Assembly (NCBI GenBank): GCA_910587535.1
Contig: CAJUKM010000019.1
Span: forward strand, 1 to 26,552
Source: an uncultured Bacilli bacterium
Lineage (GTDB): Bacteria; Bacillota_I; Bacilli_A; RF39; UBA660
Direction of reading: 5' to 3'
Length of the DNA: 26,552 bases
How positions within the stretch are numbered: position 1 is the first letter of the stretch; every line of letters starts with the position of its first letter. This document shows, piece after piece, positions 6,875 through 15,474 of the stretch. The notes under the pieces were generated by a model. It did not search any database. It was not told where the DNA came from and saw nothing but the letters and a program-made list of their open reading frames with translations. The translations under genes were made by a program, and so were the position numbers.

Positions 6875-9451
6875 ATGAAAAAGGTTATATTGGTTGATGG
6901 AAACAATCTCATGTTTAGAAGCTATTTTGCAACAGCATATTCTGGTTCTATCATGAGAAACTCTAAAGGGCAAGCTACTAATGCTTTATATGGCTTTGTT
7001 TCGATGATAAATAAAATCATAGAAGAGGAACATCCTCAATATATGGTAGTCGCTTTCGATATAGGTAAAAATTTTAGACATGAAAAATATTCCGAGTACA
7101 AAGCTGGTCGAAATGCAACTCCCGATGATCTTAAAAGTCAGATGCCTATAGCGAGACAAATCTTAGAGTGTATGGGAATTAAATATCTTGAAGCAGAGGG
7201 ATATGAAGCTGATGACATAATAGGAACTCTCGCTAAGGAAGCCGATTTGGATCCCGATTACGACGGATTGATAATATCTTCCGATCACGATTTAATGCAA
7301 CTTATAAGTCCAGTCGTAGGTATGAAGATGTTAAAACCAAAGGGAAGTGTCTATTATACAGTCGATTCTTTTAGAGAAGAATATGGATTCGATCCGATCA
7401 AAATAATAGATTTAAAAGCCCTAATGGGTGATTCTAGCGATAATATTCCAGGCGTAAAAGGAATAGGTGAAAAGACAGCTAAGAGTCTAATACAAGAATA
7501 CGGTTCTTTGGATGGCGTATATGAAAATATTGATTCTATAAAAGGAAAGATGAAAGAGAAGCTCGAAGCAGATAAAGAAAATGCTTATTTCAGTTACGAA
7601 CTTGCTACTATATATAGAGATGTTCCAATAGAAGTCGAACTTTCAGAGTTAACATATGATGGACCAAATTTTGCCAGTTTAAAAGGTCTTTTTCAGGAAT
7701 TAGAATTTCATTCATTTTTAAAAAATATGGATTTTTCTAGTGTCGTTCGAGAAAAAGCCGAATATAAAGTAGTCGAAAGCATCGATGATATTAGCGATGC
7801 ATTAGAATTTTCATATTTCATAGAATGTGACAAAGAAAACTATCACTATGCCGATCTACTAGGCATGGGTCTATATGATGGAGTAAATCTTTATTTTGTT
7901 CCAAAGGAAAAGGTAGTGGAGGTTTTAAGGCATTTGTCGATGCGATTTAGATATACTTATGCTTTAAAAAAGAACATAGTATTAGCTAAAAAATTTGGTA
8001 TTGATATCAATAATAGCGATTTCGATGCGATGATCGCGTATTATCTTTTGGAAAATTTATCTAAAGACGATTTAGCATTTAAAATGAGTGATGATGCTAT
8101 AGATATCTATTATTACGAAGATCTGTGTAAAAAGAAAGTTAGCGAAGAAGATTTTAGAGAGGGACTTGCCTTAAAAGCTAAGTTTATATTCGATAAGAAG
8201 GATGAGTTATTAGAAAAAATAAAGACTTCTTCTATGGATTCACTATTTAACGATATCGAAATGCCTCTAGTTAGAGTATTAGCCGATATGGAATTGACCG
8301 GGATTAGGGTAGATAGAGAATTACTCGTCGAAATGCAAAACGTCTTAAAGAGTAAAATGGAGAGTTTAGAAGCTACCATCTATGAAATGACTGGTGAAAA
8401 GTTCAATATTGCTAGTCCAAAACAACTTGGTGATGTTTTATTTAATAAAATGGGTATTCCATATCCAGGAAAGAAGAATTCTTCGTACAGTACTGATGTT
8501 TCCATCTTAGAAAAGTTGGCTTCAGATTATCCTGTAGTAGTGCACATACTCGAATATAGAACGTTATCTAAATTATATAATACGTATGTCGAGCCTTTAG
8601 AGGCATATATAAAAGAAGATGGTAAAATTCATACGATTTATAAGCAGACTTTAACTAGAACCGGGAGATTGTCGAGTGTAGAACCTAATCTTCAAAATAT
8701 ACCTGCTAGAGAAGAAGAAGGAAAACTCATAAAAAAGGCTTTCGTAAGCGAAGAAGGCTGTACGCTTTTGAGTGCCGATTATTCTCAGATAGAGCTTCGT
8801 ATATTAGCCTCTATATCTGGAGATGAAACGATGATAAATTCATTTTTAAACGATGAAGATATACATCGAAGAGTAGCTGCCGATATCCATGGTATTCCTC
8901 TAGAAGAAGTCACGAAGCAAGAAAGAAGTACTGCTAAAGCGGTTATATTTGGAATCGTATATGGAATCAGCGGTTTTGGGCTTGGAGCAAATTTGAACAT
9001 CTCTGCCAAAGATGCTAGACAATTTATAGAAAAATATTATGAGATGTATCCAAAAGTAAAAGAGTACATGGATAATATCAAGATAGATGCCTACGATAAA
9101 GGATATGTAAAAACCCTATATAACCGAATTAGATATATAGATGAATTAAAAAGTCCTGTCTACATGGTAAGAAGTGGTGGAGAGCGAATCGCTCTTAATA
9201 CTCCTATCCAAGGAACTGGTGCAGATATAATGAAAATTGCTATGATCAAACTGTATGATGAATTAAAAAGAAGTGGGAAAAAGAGTAAAATAATATTACA
9301 AGTTCACGACGAAGTCATTTTAAATGTCGTAGATGAAGAATTAGAAGAGGTAAAAGAAATCGTGAGAAAATCGATGGAAAATGCGGCCGATTTAAAAGTT
9401 CCACTTAAAGTAGGGATGGAAATGGGAAAAGATTGGTACGAAGCAAAGTAG
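6875..9451 (+). CDS. polA: DNA polymerase I
   Basis: The 858-residue product has the three-part layout of Pol I. Residues 1-290 are the 5'-3' exonuclease with its acidic metal ligands (VDGNNL, EADDIIG, SSDHDL, GDSSDNIPGVKGIG). The central domain has lost the DxE motif of the 3'-5' exonuclease (the site reads FIECDKEN), so it should not proofread, as in Bacillus. The C-terminal part is a family A polymerase with motif A (SADYSQIELRI), motif B (RSTAKAVIFGIVYGISGFGL) and motif C (QVHDEV). The role is excision repair and Okazaki-fragment maturation. AGGTGA lies six bases before the start. mutM follows 17 bases later, an arrangement common in Bacillota. Confidence 0.98.
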   Translation: MKKVILVDGNNLMFRSYFATAYSGSIMRNSKGQATNALYGFVSMINKIIEEEHPQYMVVAFDIGKNFRHEKYSEYKAGRNATPDDLKSQMPIARQILECMGIKYLEAEGYEADDIIGTLAKEADLDPDYDGLIISSDHDLMQLISPVVGMKMLKPKGSVYYTVDSFREEYGFDPIKIIDLKALMGDSSDNIPGVKGIGEKTAKSLIQEYGSLDGVYENIDSIKGKMKEKLEADKENAYFSYELATIYRDVPIEVELSELTYDGPNFASLKGLFQELEFHSFLKNMDFSSVVREKAEYKVVESIDDISDALEFSYFIECDKENYHYADLLGMGLYDGVNLYFVPKEKVVEVLRHLSMRFRYTYALKKNIVLAKKFGIDINNSDFDAMIAYYLLENLSKDDLAFKMSDDAIDIYYYEDLCKKKVSEEDFREGLALKAKFIFDKKDELLEKIKTSSMDSLFNDIEMPLVRVLADMELTGIRVDRELLVEMQNVLKSKMESLEATIYEMTGEKFNIASPKQLGDVLFNKMGIPYPGKKNSSYSTDVSILEKLASDYPVVVHILEYRTLSKLYNTYVEPLEAYIKEDGKIHTIYKQTLTRTGRLSSVEPNLQNIPAREEEGKLIKKAFVSEEGCTLLSADYSQIELRILASISGDETMINSFLNDEDIHRRVAADIHGIPLEEVTKQERSTAKAVIFGIVYGISGFGLGANLNISAKDARQFIEKYYEMYPKVKEYMDNIKIDAYDKGYVKTLYNRIRYIDELKSPVYMVRSGGERIALNTPIQGTGADIMKIAMIKLYDELKRSGKKSKIILQVHDEVILNVVDEELEEVKEIVRKSMENAADLKVPLKVGMEMGKDWYEAK

Positions 9452-9468
9452 GAAGGAAATAAGTAGTT

Positions 9469-10287
9469 ATGCCAGAAATAGCAGAAGTAAGGGTAGTGAG
9501 AGATACTCTAAAGAAAAGTATCGTAGGCAGAAAGATAAAAAATGTAAAACTATTATATCCTAGAATCATATCTGGAGATGCAGAAAATTTTAAATACGAG
9601 CTATCTTGTCAGATATTTAGGGATGTAAGATCCTGTGGAAAATGGTTGATTTTCGACTTAGGTGAATACTCATTTTTGAGCCATCTCAGGATGGAAGGTA
9701 AATATTTTTACGTACCTAGCAATTCGCCTGTCGGAAAGCATACACATGTAATATTTAAATTGGATAACGATATGGATCTAAGATATGATGACGTCCGTAA
9801 ATTTGGAAGAATGGAACTCGTTAAAACTTCTCAAATTGCCGAAAACGAAAGTATAAAAAAGTTGGGATATGAACCCGATGATAGAAAATTGACTGCAGAT
9901 TATCTTTTAAATAAGTTTGAAGGAAAAAAGATACCAGCTAAAACAGGATTATTAGATCAGACTATAATAAATGGATTAGGGAATATTTATGCCAATGAAG
10001 TGCTTTTTGCTTCTAAAGTTAATCCACACAAACTTCTAAAGGATATCGATAGAAATGAAGCTGAGTGTATAATCGATAATTCAAAAAGAATTACTGCTAA
10101 ATCATACGAAGTGGGTGGATGTACGATTAGAAGTTATACATCAAGTATCGGCGTAATAGGTCATTATCAAGATTATCTCTTAGTTCATGGAAAAGAAAAC
10201 GATCCATGTCCAAATTGTGGAAAGCCAATAATCAAAGAAAAGATAGATGGGCGAAGTGCTTACTATTGTAATAGTTGCCAAAAATAA
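9469..10287 (+). CDS. mutM: Formamidopyrimidine-DNA glycosylase
   Basis: The 272-residue product has the features of Fpg: MPE N-terminus (the Pro is the catalytic nucleophile after Met removal and the Glu assists), the Lys of GKWLIFDL, the helix-two-turn-helix with GLGNIYANE, and a C-terminal zinc finger with four cysteines (CPNC ... CNSC) holding the conserved GR before the third cysteine. It removes 8-oxoguanine and other oxidised purines and cuts the abasic site. The usual LPE in MPELPEV is replaced by IAE, a mild change. It forms an operon with polA. The stop codon lies in a two-way terminator. Confidence 0.95.
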   Translation: MPEIAEVRVVRDTLKKSIVGRKIKNVKLLYPRIISGDAENFKYELSCQIFRDVRSCGKWLIFDLGEYSFLSHLRMEGKYFYVPSNSPVGKHTHVIFKLDNDMDLRYDDVRKFGRMELVKTSQIAENESIKKLGYEPDDRKLTADYLLNKFEGKKIPAKTGLLDQTIINGLGNIYANEVLFASKVNPHKLLKDIDRNEAECIIDNSKRITAKSYEVGGCTIRSYTSSIGVIGHYQDYLLVHGKENDPCPNCGKPIIKEKIDGRSAYYCNSCQK

Positions 10288-10315
10288 AGTTCTACCGTTA
10301 AGTGTAGAACTTTTT
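10286..10315. terminator. Two-way terminator between mutM and the FemX gene
   Basis: AAAGTTCTAC and GTAGAACTTT form a perfect 10-bp stem with an 8-base loop. There are T runs on both sides in the proper orientation, and the stop codons of the two converging genes overlap or touch the stem. Confidence 0.9.
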
Positions 10316-11534
10316 AATTTTTATTAAATTCATTGGCCAATTTTCCAGTTGCTAATAGGCTGTCATAACTTATTTTATTGAATACTAAATCGAATTCTCC
10401 GATATATTCAAATATGCTAGCTCCAAATCCCAACTTAAACCTATTTAAACGGTAATATTTATCTGTAGACTTAAAATTGCCTGCAATACCGCCCAGATCG
10501 AGGTATTCATAGTCATATTTATAATTGTTTATAATGGAATCATAAAGAAAATAATTTGCATTTAAGTTTTTAAAGTTTTTATCGAAGGAACTTTCTATTA
10601 CATGGACTCTGTTGTCATACTTTATTACTAGAGCTGCTGCTACTATATGGTTGTTTAGCGTTCTCAATCCTTCTGTTGCGTCTTTTATTTCGTTTTTATA
10701 TGCGCTTATTTTTAGATCTGAATCCATTTTTTTATGCAAGTCACTTTCTTTATTGCGTCTGCGAAGAATTTCATTATATAGATTGTTGTTATCTAATTCT
10801 TGTTCGTAAAGCAGTTGACTATTTTTTACGAAGTTTTCATAATTTACTCTGATCAAAATGAGATCGAGTTTATCTCCAAAGTAATTATATATGTTTTTAT
10901 AGTGTGTTAAACTCTCTTTTGACTTGAGCATACTATAAAAAGCATCTAGATCTTTTTGAGTTCCTTTTTCGACATATAAACCTTTTCTTCTAGAATTTCT
11001 AACTTTATTGCGGTGAGCCTTTGAATAATTAGTTAAATCGGAGTTTTTTAAGTCGACGTATGCATTGAAGCGAGGGTTTATAGACTCAAAATAGAGGTTG
11101 TCTCTAAGCTTTAAAAAGCCGTATCTTTGGAGATCCTGTTTCAATTTCATGTTGGGATTGTAGTGACTTTCAAATGTGGTAGGATCTATTTCGTTTATTA
11201 CTATCTCAGGATCTATCTTTATAAAGGCAAAGTTTTTTTTCTGATAAAATTCTTTTAATTTGTCTATAAATGTTCTCACAAGATTAGAGTCATAGTAGTT
11301 AATCAAAAAGCCTTTAGGAGCATATCCATATTTGGTATTAAATCCTATTCTCTTCCACAAAATAAGTGTAGCTGCCATTATCAAACCAGTTTCGTCTACT
11401 AAACCGATATAATCGTAGTTATATTTTTCTTCACCCATGACTCTTGCATACTCTTCGGATTGCATGTAATTTCTGAGGGGGTTATTTTTCGTAAATTCGC
11501 TGAATGCTTGTATTGTCAATTCTTTTATTTTCAT
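10314..11534 (-). CDS. FemAB/FemX/MurM-type peptidoglycan aminoacyltransferase
   Basis: The 406-residue product fits the FemABX family. It has two GNAT-like halves (TKYGYAPKGFLINYYD and FIKIDPEIV in the first; YLDLGGIAGNF near residue 350 in the second). Between them lies a helical coiled-coil arm (about 235-290), which is typical of family members that bind aminoacyl-tRNA. These cytoplasmic enzymes use charged tRNA to add amino acids to the stem peptide of lipid II, forming the cross-bridge. The amino acid cannot be told from sequence. AAGGAG lies nine bases before the ATG. It is a single-gene unit, divergent from the Xre-type regulator and convergent with mutM. Confidence 0.9.
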   Translation of the reverse strand: MKIKELTIQAFSEFTKNNPLRNYMQSEEYARVMGEEKYNYDYIGLVDETGLIMAATLILWKRIGFNTKYGYAPKGFLINYYDSNLVRTFIDKLKEFYQKKNFAFIKIDPEIVINEIDPTTFESHYNPNMKLKQDLQRYGFLKLRDNLYFESINPRFNAYVDLKNSDLTNYSKAHRNKVRNSRRKGLYVEKGTQKDLDAFYSMLKSKESLTHYKNIYNYFGDKLDLILIRVNYENFVKNSQLLYEQELDNNNLYNEILRRRNKESDLHKKMDSDLKISAYKNEIKDATEGLRTLNNHIVAAALVIKYDNRVHVIESSFDKNFKNLNANYFLYDSIINNYKYDYEYLDLGGIAGNFKSTDKYYRLNRFKLGFGASIFEYIGEFDLVFNKISYDSLLATGKLANEFNKN

Positions 11535-11560
11535 GGTAAATGCTCCTTTCCGAATATAAC

Positions 11561-11589
11561 ATTATAACATAATTTTATATGTTTGTCAC
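11561..11589 (-). promoter_or_regulatory. Promoter of the FemX-type gene
   Basis: On the minus strand: GTGACA, 17 bases, TATAAT, with TG one base upstream of the -10 (extended -10). Confidence 0.75.
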
Positions 11590-11605
11590 TTTATAGCCAA
11601 ACGAC

Positions 11606-11621
11606 TAACGATCGGCCGTTA
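11606..11621. promoter_or_regulatory. Inverted repeat in the FemX-regulator divergent region
   Basis: TAACG and CGTTA around ATCGGC. It sits just upstream of a weak candidate -35/-10 (TTAACG, 18 bases, TACAAT at 11643-11648) for the regulator gene, so it could be its operator. Confidence 0.35.
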
Positions 11622-11665
11622 ACGAAACTTTGATAGTGAACTTACAATTATGGTAGGTGAGAATT

Positions 11666-11905
11666 ATGAAATTGAGTACGGCAGTTGCTAGAAAAATAAA
11701 CGATATACTTATCGAAAAGAAAATGAGTGTGAACAAACTAGCATCGATTAGTTGTTTAACACAGAGTACGGTCGATAGTATAGTCAACGAAAGTTCAAAA
11801 AATCCTAAACTATTAACTATAGTTAGAATTTGTGATGGCTTAAACATCAGTTTAAAAGAGTTCTTCGACGATCCTCTATTCGCTAAAATAGATAGAGAAG
11901 ATTAA
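11666..11905 (+). CDS. Xre/Cro-type helix-turn-helix regulator
   Basis: A 79-residue single-domain protein. Residues 5-68 match the five-helix Xre fold: VARKINDILIEKKMSVNKLA, then SCLTQSTVDSIVN as the recognition helix, then PKLLTIVRICDGLNISLKEFF, a typical end of this domain. There is no sensor domain. I chose ATG 11666 with SD AGGTGA; the in-frame GTG 11657 overlaps the SD. It lies divergent to the FemX-type gene and 52 bases before a small ORF. The target is unknown; self-regulation through the inverted repeat upstream is possible. Confidence 0.88.
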   Translation: MKLSTAVARKINDILIEKKMSVNKLASISCLTQSTVDSIVNESSKNPKLLTIVRICDGLNISLKEFFDDPLFAKIDRED

Positions 11906-11957
11906 AACTATTGCAATTTTTATATATTTATATTAAGATTTTTATAGGATGTAGGAT

Positions 11958-12068
11958 ATGCTTATGAGAGTTGATAAAGCGACTGAGAAAATCGATTTTG
12001 AAATTGTAGATTCTTCTACTTTTTTTGGCATTGAGACAGTTTCTTTCGCTTTTGATTTGGAAGGATAA
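11958..12068 (+). CDS. Small ORF before the uracil permease
   Basis: A 36-codon ORF (MLMRVDKATEKIDFEIV at its start) with two possible ATGs (11958 and 11964), each preceded by an AGGA at 7-8 bases. The product is acidic, soluble and ends in FDLEG; I do not recognise it. Its stop codon lies in the hairpin described next. A possible promoter (TTGCAA, 17 bases, TAAGAT at 11911-11939) lies upstream. It may be a true small protein, a leader peptide or chance. Confidence 0.4.
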   Translation: MLMRVDKATEKIDFEIVDSSTFFGIETVSFAFDLEG

Positions 12069-12093
12069 CCGTTAAGGTATCCTTCTTTTCTTT
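12060..12093 (+). terminator. Terminator or attenuator before uraA
   Basis: GAAGGAT and ATCCTTC pair, with an inner ACC/GGT pair, one bulged A and a GTTAA loop, followed by TTTTCTTTT. No clear promoter lies between this hairpin and the permease start 33 bases later, so the permease is probably transcribed through it. No PyrR-binding consensus is seen. Confidence 0.65.
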
Positions 12094-12126
12094 TGGAAAT
12101 TTTTACAACCTAAAGGGAGGAAGAAA

Positions 12127-13506
12127 ATGAAGAAAAAGATGACATTGGATGTCTTCGAAAAACCACCAATAGCTAAATGGATCGCATTAGCTATACAGCA
12201 CGTTTTTGCTATGTTTGGAGCGACTATTTTAGTTCCGATTTTAGTAAATTCAGCTGCTTCAGAAACAGTACTTACGATTCCCGTTGCACTAGTAGCATCT
12301 GGTATAGGTACACTCATCTATATTTTGTGTACGAAAGGTAAATCACCAGTTTATTTGGGAAGTTCCTTTGCCTTTATAACTCCGATAGCAGCGGCATATT
12401 TGAAAGGAGGTATTGCGGGGGCACTTACAGGAGTAGTGGTTGTCGGACTCATATATATTATAGTTTCTTTTATCATACGGGTTATAGGCAAATCGTGGAT
12501 AGATAAATTATTGCCACCAGTCGTCATAGGTCCGATGATCATGATAATCGGTTTAGGCTTGGCACCTTCAGCTATATCTCAAATCGGTCTTACTGCCGGA
12601 GTCGATTTAGAATGGCAACCACTTCTAACAGCCTTTGTTTCTTTCATCGTTACAGTATTGATGATGACAAAAGCAAAAGGATTTTTAAAGGTTATACCAT
12701 TTTTAGTGGGAATAATTTCAGGTTATGGTTGTGCTATCATGGTGGGATTAGTAGATTTTAAACCTGTACTAGATGCAAGTTTTATCAGTATTCCAGAATT
12801 TATAATACCTTTTGTCCATTACTCTCCTAGTTTTAGCGCCATTTTAACTATAGCGCCGATTGCCTTAGTAACAATGTGCGAACACATAGGAGATCACACT
12901 TCACTTAGTAATATTATAGATAAAGATCTGTTAAAAGATCCTGGATTAGATAAGACCATGTTGGGTGATGGAGTTGCAACGGTTGTTGCAGGTTTAATAG
13001 GTGGACCAGCTAATACGACGTATGGCGAGAATACTTCGGTTGTAGGCATGACTAAGGTGGCCTCTGTTTGGGTCATCGGATTAGCAGCGATTATGGCAAT
13101 AGTTATCGGATTTTTGGGGAAATTTACAGCCCTAGTTTCGACTATTCCGAATGCTGTTTTGGGTGGAGTATCATTATTACTTTACGGTTTTATAGCGGTC
13201 AATGGACTAAAAGTACTTATAAAAAATAGAGTAAACTTTGACAATTCTAAAAATATCATAATAGCTTCTACAATGTTAGTATTAGGTCTTGGTGGTGCAG
13301 TAATCTCTATAGTGAGTGGAAATGTTTCGATGACCATTTCAGGGATGAGTTTAAGTGCTATAGTAGGAGTAATTTTGAATCTAGTGTTGAAAAATGAACT
13401 AGATGATGAGGATACATATACTCCTGATGCAATTATGGATGACGTGGATAATGAGCCAGAGATCATATTAAACGAAAAATCCAAAAAGAAAAAAGCTAGA
13501 AAATAG
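12127..13506 (+). CDS. uraA: Uracil permease, NCS2 (UraA) family
   Basis: The 459-residue product is hydrophobic with about 14 membrane segments. It has the family marks: QHVFAMFGATILVP in helix 1, YLGSSFAFITP in helix 3, and the substrate-binding segment with MCEHIGDHTSL near the middle, followed by GGPANTTYGENTSVVGMT. NCS2 proteins are proton symporters for uracil or purines; the helix 8 Glu (CEHIGDH) and the GENTSV segment fit the uracil branch. A charged tail of about 40 residues ends in a Lys-rich stretch whose codons form the terminator. SD GGGAGG precedes the ATG. It has no pyrimidine genes beside it. Confidence 0.93.
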   Translation: MKKKMTLDVFEKPPIAKWIALAIQHVFAMFGATILVPILVNSAASETVLTIPVALVASGIGTLIYILCTKGKSPVYLGSSFAFITPIAAAYLKGGIAGALTGVVVVGLIYIIVSFIIRVIGKSWIDKLLPPVVIGPMIMIIGLGLAPSAISQIGLTAGVDLEWQPLLTAFVSFIVTVLMMTKAKGFLKVIPFLVGIISGYGCAIMVGLVDFKPVLDASFISIPEFIIPFVHYSPSFSAILTIAPIALVTMCEHIGDHTSLSNIIDKDLLKDPGLDKTMLGDGVATVVAGLIGGPANTTYGENTSVVGMTKVASVWVIGLAAIMAIVIGFLGKFTALVSTIPNAVLGGVSLLLYGFIAVNGLKVLIKNRVNFDNSKNIIIASTMLVLGLGGAVISIVSGNVSMTISGMSLSAIVGVILNLVLKNELDDEDTYTPDAIMDDVDNEPEIILNEKSKKKKARK

Positions 13507-13513
13507 CTTTTTT
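13489..13513. terminator. Two-way terminator between uraA and ecfT
   Basis: AAAAAAGCTA and TAGCTTTTTT form a perfect 10-bp stem around GAAAA. Both stop codons overlap it and T runs occur on both strands. Confidence 0.9.
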
Positions 13514-14085
13514 CAGTTATATCCCTTCATAGATAAACTCTTTTCTACTTCATCTATTCTGTCGAAGATACTTTCGATATAATTTATGAGAAAGATTTGT
13601 GGTCGAAAGATAAGATTTTTAATACTAAACTTAAACCCTTTACTTTCGAGAGCCAATCTAATATTTCGAGCTTCGTTTCCAAGAATTGGAATGAACGTCA
13701 ACGCTATAGAGATGGAAAGTGACAAACTTTTGATATCTATTTTAAAAATTCTGAGCGGATATAATAGATAATAAAATCCTCTTGAAAACTTGCTGGGCGT
13801 TAGAATCTGTGATACTAAAAATGCCATGCTGCACGCCAATAAAAGTTTTATACTCATAAGAACTGCAGTTTTTAAATCGCAGATAAATATGTTACAAAGA
13901 AAAATGAAACTTACAAATAAAATGTTTTTTAAAAGAAATTTCAAGTACTTTTTACTTTCGATTTTATTAACGATTAACGTTAAAAAATTTATAAGTACGT
14001 ACAAAAAAAGTAATAGTGTACTATCTGATATATATAAAATAATATTGTATACGAAAAAAAGAACTAAAAGCATCGAATATTTCAT
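13513..14085 (-). CDS. ecfT: ECF transporter transmembrane (T) component
   Basis: A 190-residue protein with four to five membrane helices followed by the cytoplasmic coupling helices. The two coupling motifs are seen in derived form: ARNIRLALESKGF near residue 140 and EKSLSMKGY at the C-terminus, in place of the usual Ala-Arg-Gly. EcfT links the substrate-binding S component to the two ATPases. It is shorter than the usual ~260 residues. It overlaps the ATPase gene by four bases (ATGA type), so translation is coupled. Confidence 0.88.
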   Translation of the reverse strand: MKYSMLLVLFFVYNIILYISDSTLLLFLYVLINFLTLIVNKIESKKYLKFLLKNILFVSFIFLCNIFICDLKTAVLMSIKLLLACSMAFLVSQILTPSKFSRGFYYLLYPLRIFKIDIKSLSLSISIALTFIPILGNEARNIRLALESKGFKFSIKNLIFRPQIFLINYIESIFDRIDEVEKSLSMKGYN

Positions 14086-14876
14086 AGTTTTTGTAACTCC
14101 TCTAAAATAGTCTTTTTGTCATAGACGTAAATCCCTTTTTGATGAAGACTTTCTATTATTCTGAATATGAACGGAAGCTTTAGACCATGTTTTTCTAAAA
14201 TTCCAAAATTTTCAAATATTTCTTTTTTAGAATAACTAAAAACCTTATGTTTGTCGATAATCAATATTTCATCGGCATAGATGAGTTCTTCTAACAGATT
14301 AGTAATAAATACTACAGTAATGCCAGTTTTTTTCAAACGTTCTATTAAGCAATATATTTCTTCTTTTCCGATTGGATCTAACATCGATGTCGCCTCATCA
14401 AAAATTATATAAGAAGGTTTCATCGCAAGAATAGATGCGATTGCTATTCGCTGTTTTTGGCCACCAGATAGACTGTATGTATTGGCATATTTATATGCTT
14501 CCATATCTACTGTTTTTAGGCAATCGTCTATCGTTTTATCTATTTCGTCTCCACTTATATTCATGTTCTCTAGAGTAAATCTTATATCTTCGTAGACAGT
14601 ATTAAATACTATTTGATTATCTGGATTTTGAAAAACTAGTCCTAATTTTTTTCTCAAATCTTTTATTGAAATTTTTCTGGTAAGGAGATTCTCGTCTATC
14701 GATATTTTTCCTTTGTACTTTTTGTTAAGTCCAGAAATAGTATGAGCAAGAGTGGATTTTCCCGATCCATTTTTACCTACTACATAAACGATCTTTTTTT
14801 CAGGAATTTCTATACTTATATCGTCTAAAATTATAGTTTTATCGAATTTTATCGTAACATTTTCAAGCTTGATCAT
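14082..14876 (-). CDS. ecfA: ECF transporter ATPase with altered switch histidine
   Basis: The 264-residue ATPase has Walker A (GKNGSGKST, 34-42), the ECF-type Q-loop FQNPDNQIVFNTVYEDI (82-98), signature LSGGQKQR (136-143) and Walker B IIFDEATSMLD (157-167, catalytic Glu161). The C-terminal part beyond residue 215 matches EcfA. The switch (H-loop) position reads FITNLLEEL: His is replaced by Asn193. Most ECF modules have two ATPases; here only one is present, so it works as a homodimer or with an ATPase encoded elsewhere. It overlaps folT by 14 bases. Confidence 0.92.
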   Translation of the reverse strand: MIKLENVTIKFDKTIILDDISIEIPEKKIVYVVGKNGSGKSTLAHTISGLNKKYKGKISIDENLLTRKISIKDLRKKLGLVFQNPDNQIVFNTVYEDIRFTLENMNISGDEIDKTIDDCLKTVDMEAYKYANTYSLSGGQKQRIAIASILAMKPSYIIFDEATSMLDPIGKEEIYCLIERLKKTGITVVFITNLLEELIYADEILIIDKHKVFSYSKKEIFENFGILEKHGLKLPFIFRIIESLHQKGIYVYDKKTILEELQKL

Positions 14877-15396
14877 CGACTTTAATTTTGTTTATCCTTT
14901 CTTCGAATGATTTTGTAATTCCTAAAATAGTGAATATTTTAATAGGAGCCATTACTAATTGTTTTGCAATCCTTACAGGTACTATGACTTTACTAGCACC
15001 TCTTGTCGTAATCTTAATCCATATTGTATTAAGCCCGCCATTTAGTACACCTGTAACTAGCACTGTGCTGATTAAAAGTTTTATTATAAATTTTTTATCG
15101 ACTTTAAAACCGTCTTTATCGTAGAGTAAAATACCATATATCAATCCTGTAAAAAATGCTGTAATGGTAAATCCGATAAAGTAGCTTCCAAAAGGAAAAA
15201 GTAGGGCACCTATTAGATCACTTGCAACTGCGATAAAAGTAGAATATTTCCAACCCAAAATGATAGCAGAAAGCATAATAGGCACAAACGAAAATCCGAT
15301 CGTTATTATTGGTGTCTTAATAGACAAGAATCTACTTAAGACTATAGAGGATGCTAAAAACATAGCAGTTAATAATATTTTTTTTGTTTTATTCAT
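14863..15396 (-). CDS. folT: Folate ECF transporter S component
   Basis: The 177-residue membrane protein has about six helices. It matches FolT in the segments RFLSIKTPIITIGFSFVPI, ILGWKYSTFIAVASDLIGAL and LFPFGSYFIGFTITAF, the last two being the conserved loop that holds folate. The tetrahydrofolate riboswitch in its leader supports the substrate independently. It binds folate outside and passes it through EcfT/EcfA. SD GAAAGGA lies nine bases before the ATG. It is the first gene of the folT-ecfA-ecfT operon. Confidence 0.93.
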   Translation of the reverse strand: MNKTKKILLTAMFLASSIVLSRFLSIKTPIITIGFSFVPIMLSAIILGWKYSTFIAVASDLIGALLFPFGSYFIGFTITAFFTGLIYGILLYDKDGFKVDKKFIIKLLISTVLVTGVLNGGLNTIWIKITTRGASKVIVPVRIAKQLVMAPIKIFTILGITKSFEERINKIKVDDQA

Positions 15397-15418
15397 TTAA
15401 AAAATCCTTTCTTTTTCA

Positions 15419-15474
15419 CCGCAAATTGAAAAATAAAGAATTTTCGATTTTCTTTTTAAAATTCAATAAGCGGA
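15419..15474 (-). terminator. Expression platform of the folT riboswitch
   Basis: On the minus strand GAATTTT (15458-15464) pairs with AAAATTC (15438-15444) and TTTATTTTT follows: a transcription terminator. A second, wider pairing joins CCGC..ATTGAA (15463-15474) and TTCAAT..GCGG (15419-15430) with two mismatches. It would use the 3' end of the aptamer and so compete with its closing stem. Confidence 0.55.

Noticed and set aside
6875..9451. TGA-to-Trp recoding (Mollicutes code)
   Set aside because: Conserved Trp positions use TGG, and TGA ends genes such as eno (17990-17992) and the 1093 gene.
11605..11847. Minus-strand hydrophobic ORF over the Xre-type regulator
   Set aside because: Antisense shadow; the plus-strand frame is a recognisable helix-turn-helix protein with an SD.
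11906..12126. Purine or PyrR-type regulatory element before uraA
   Set aside because: Neither the purine riboswitch core nor the PyrR-binding loop consensus can be found; only an ORF and a terminator are visible.
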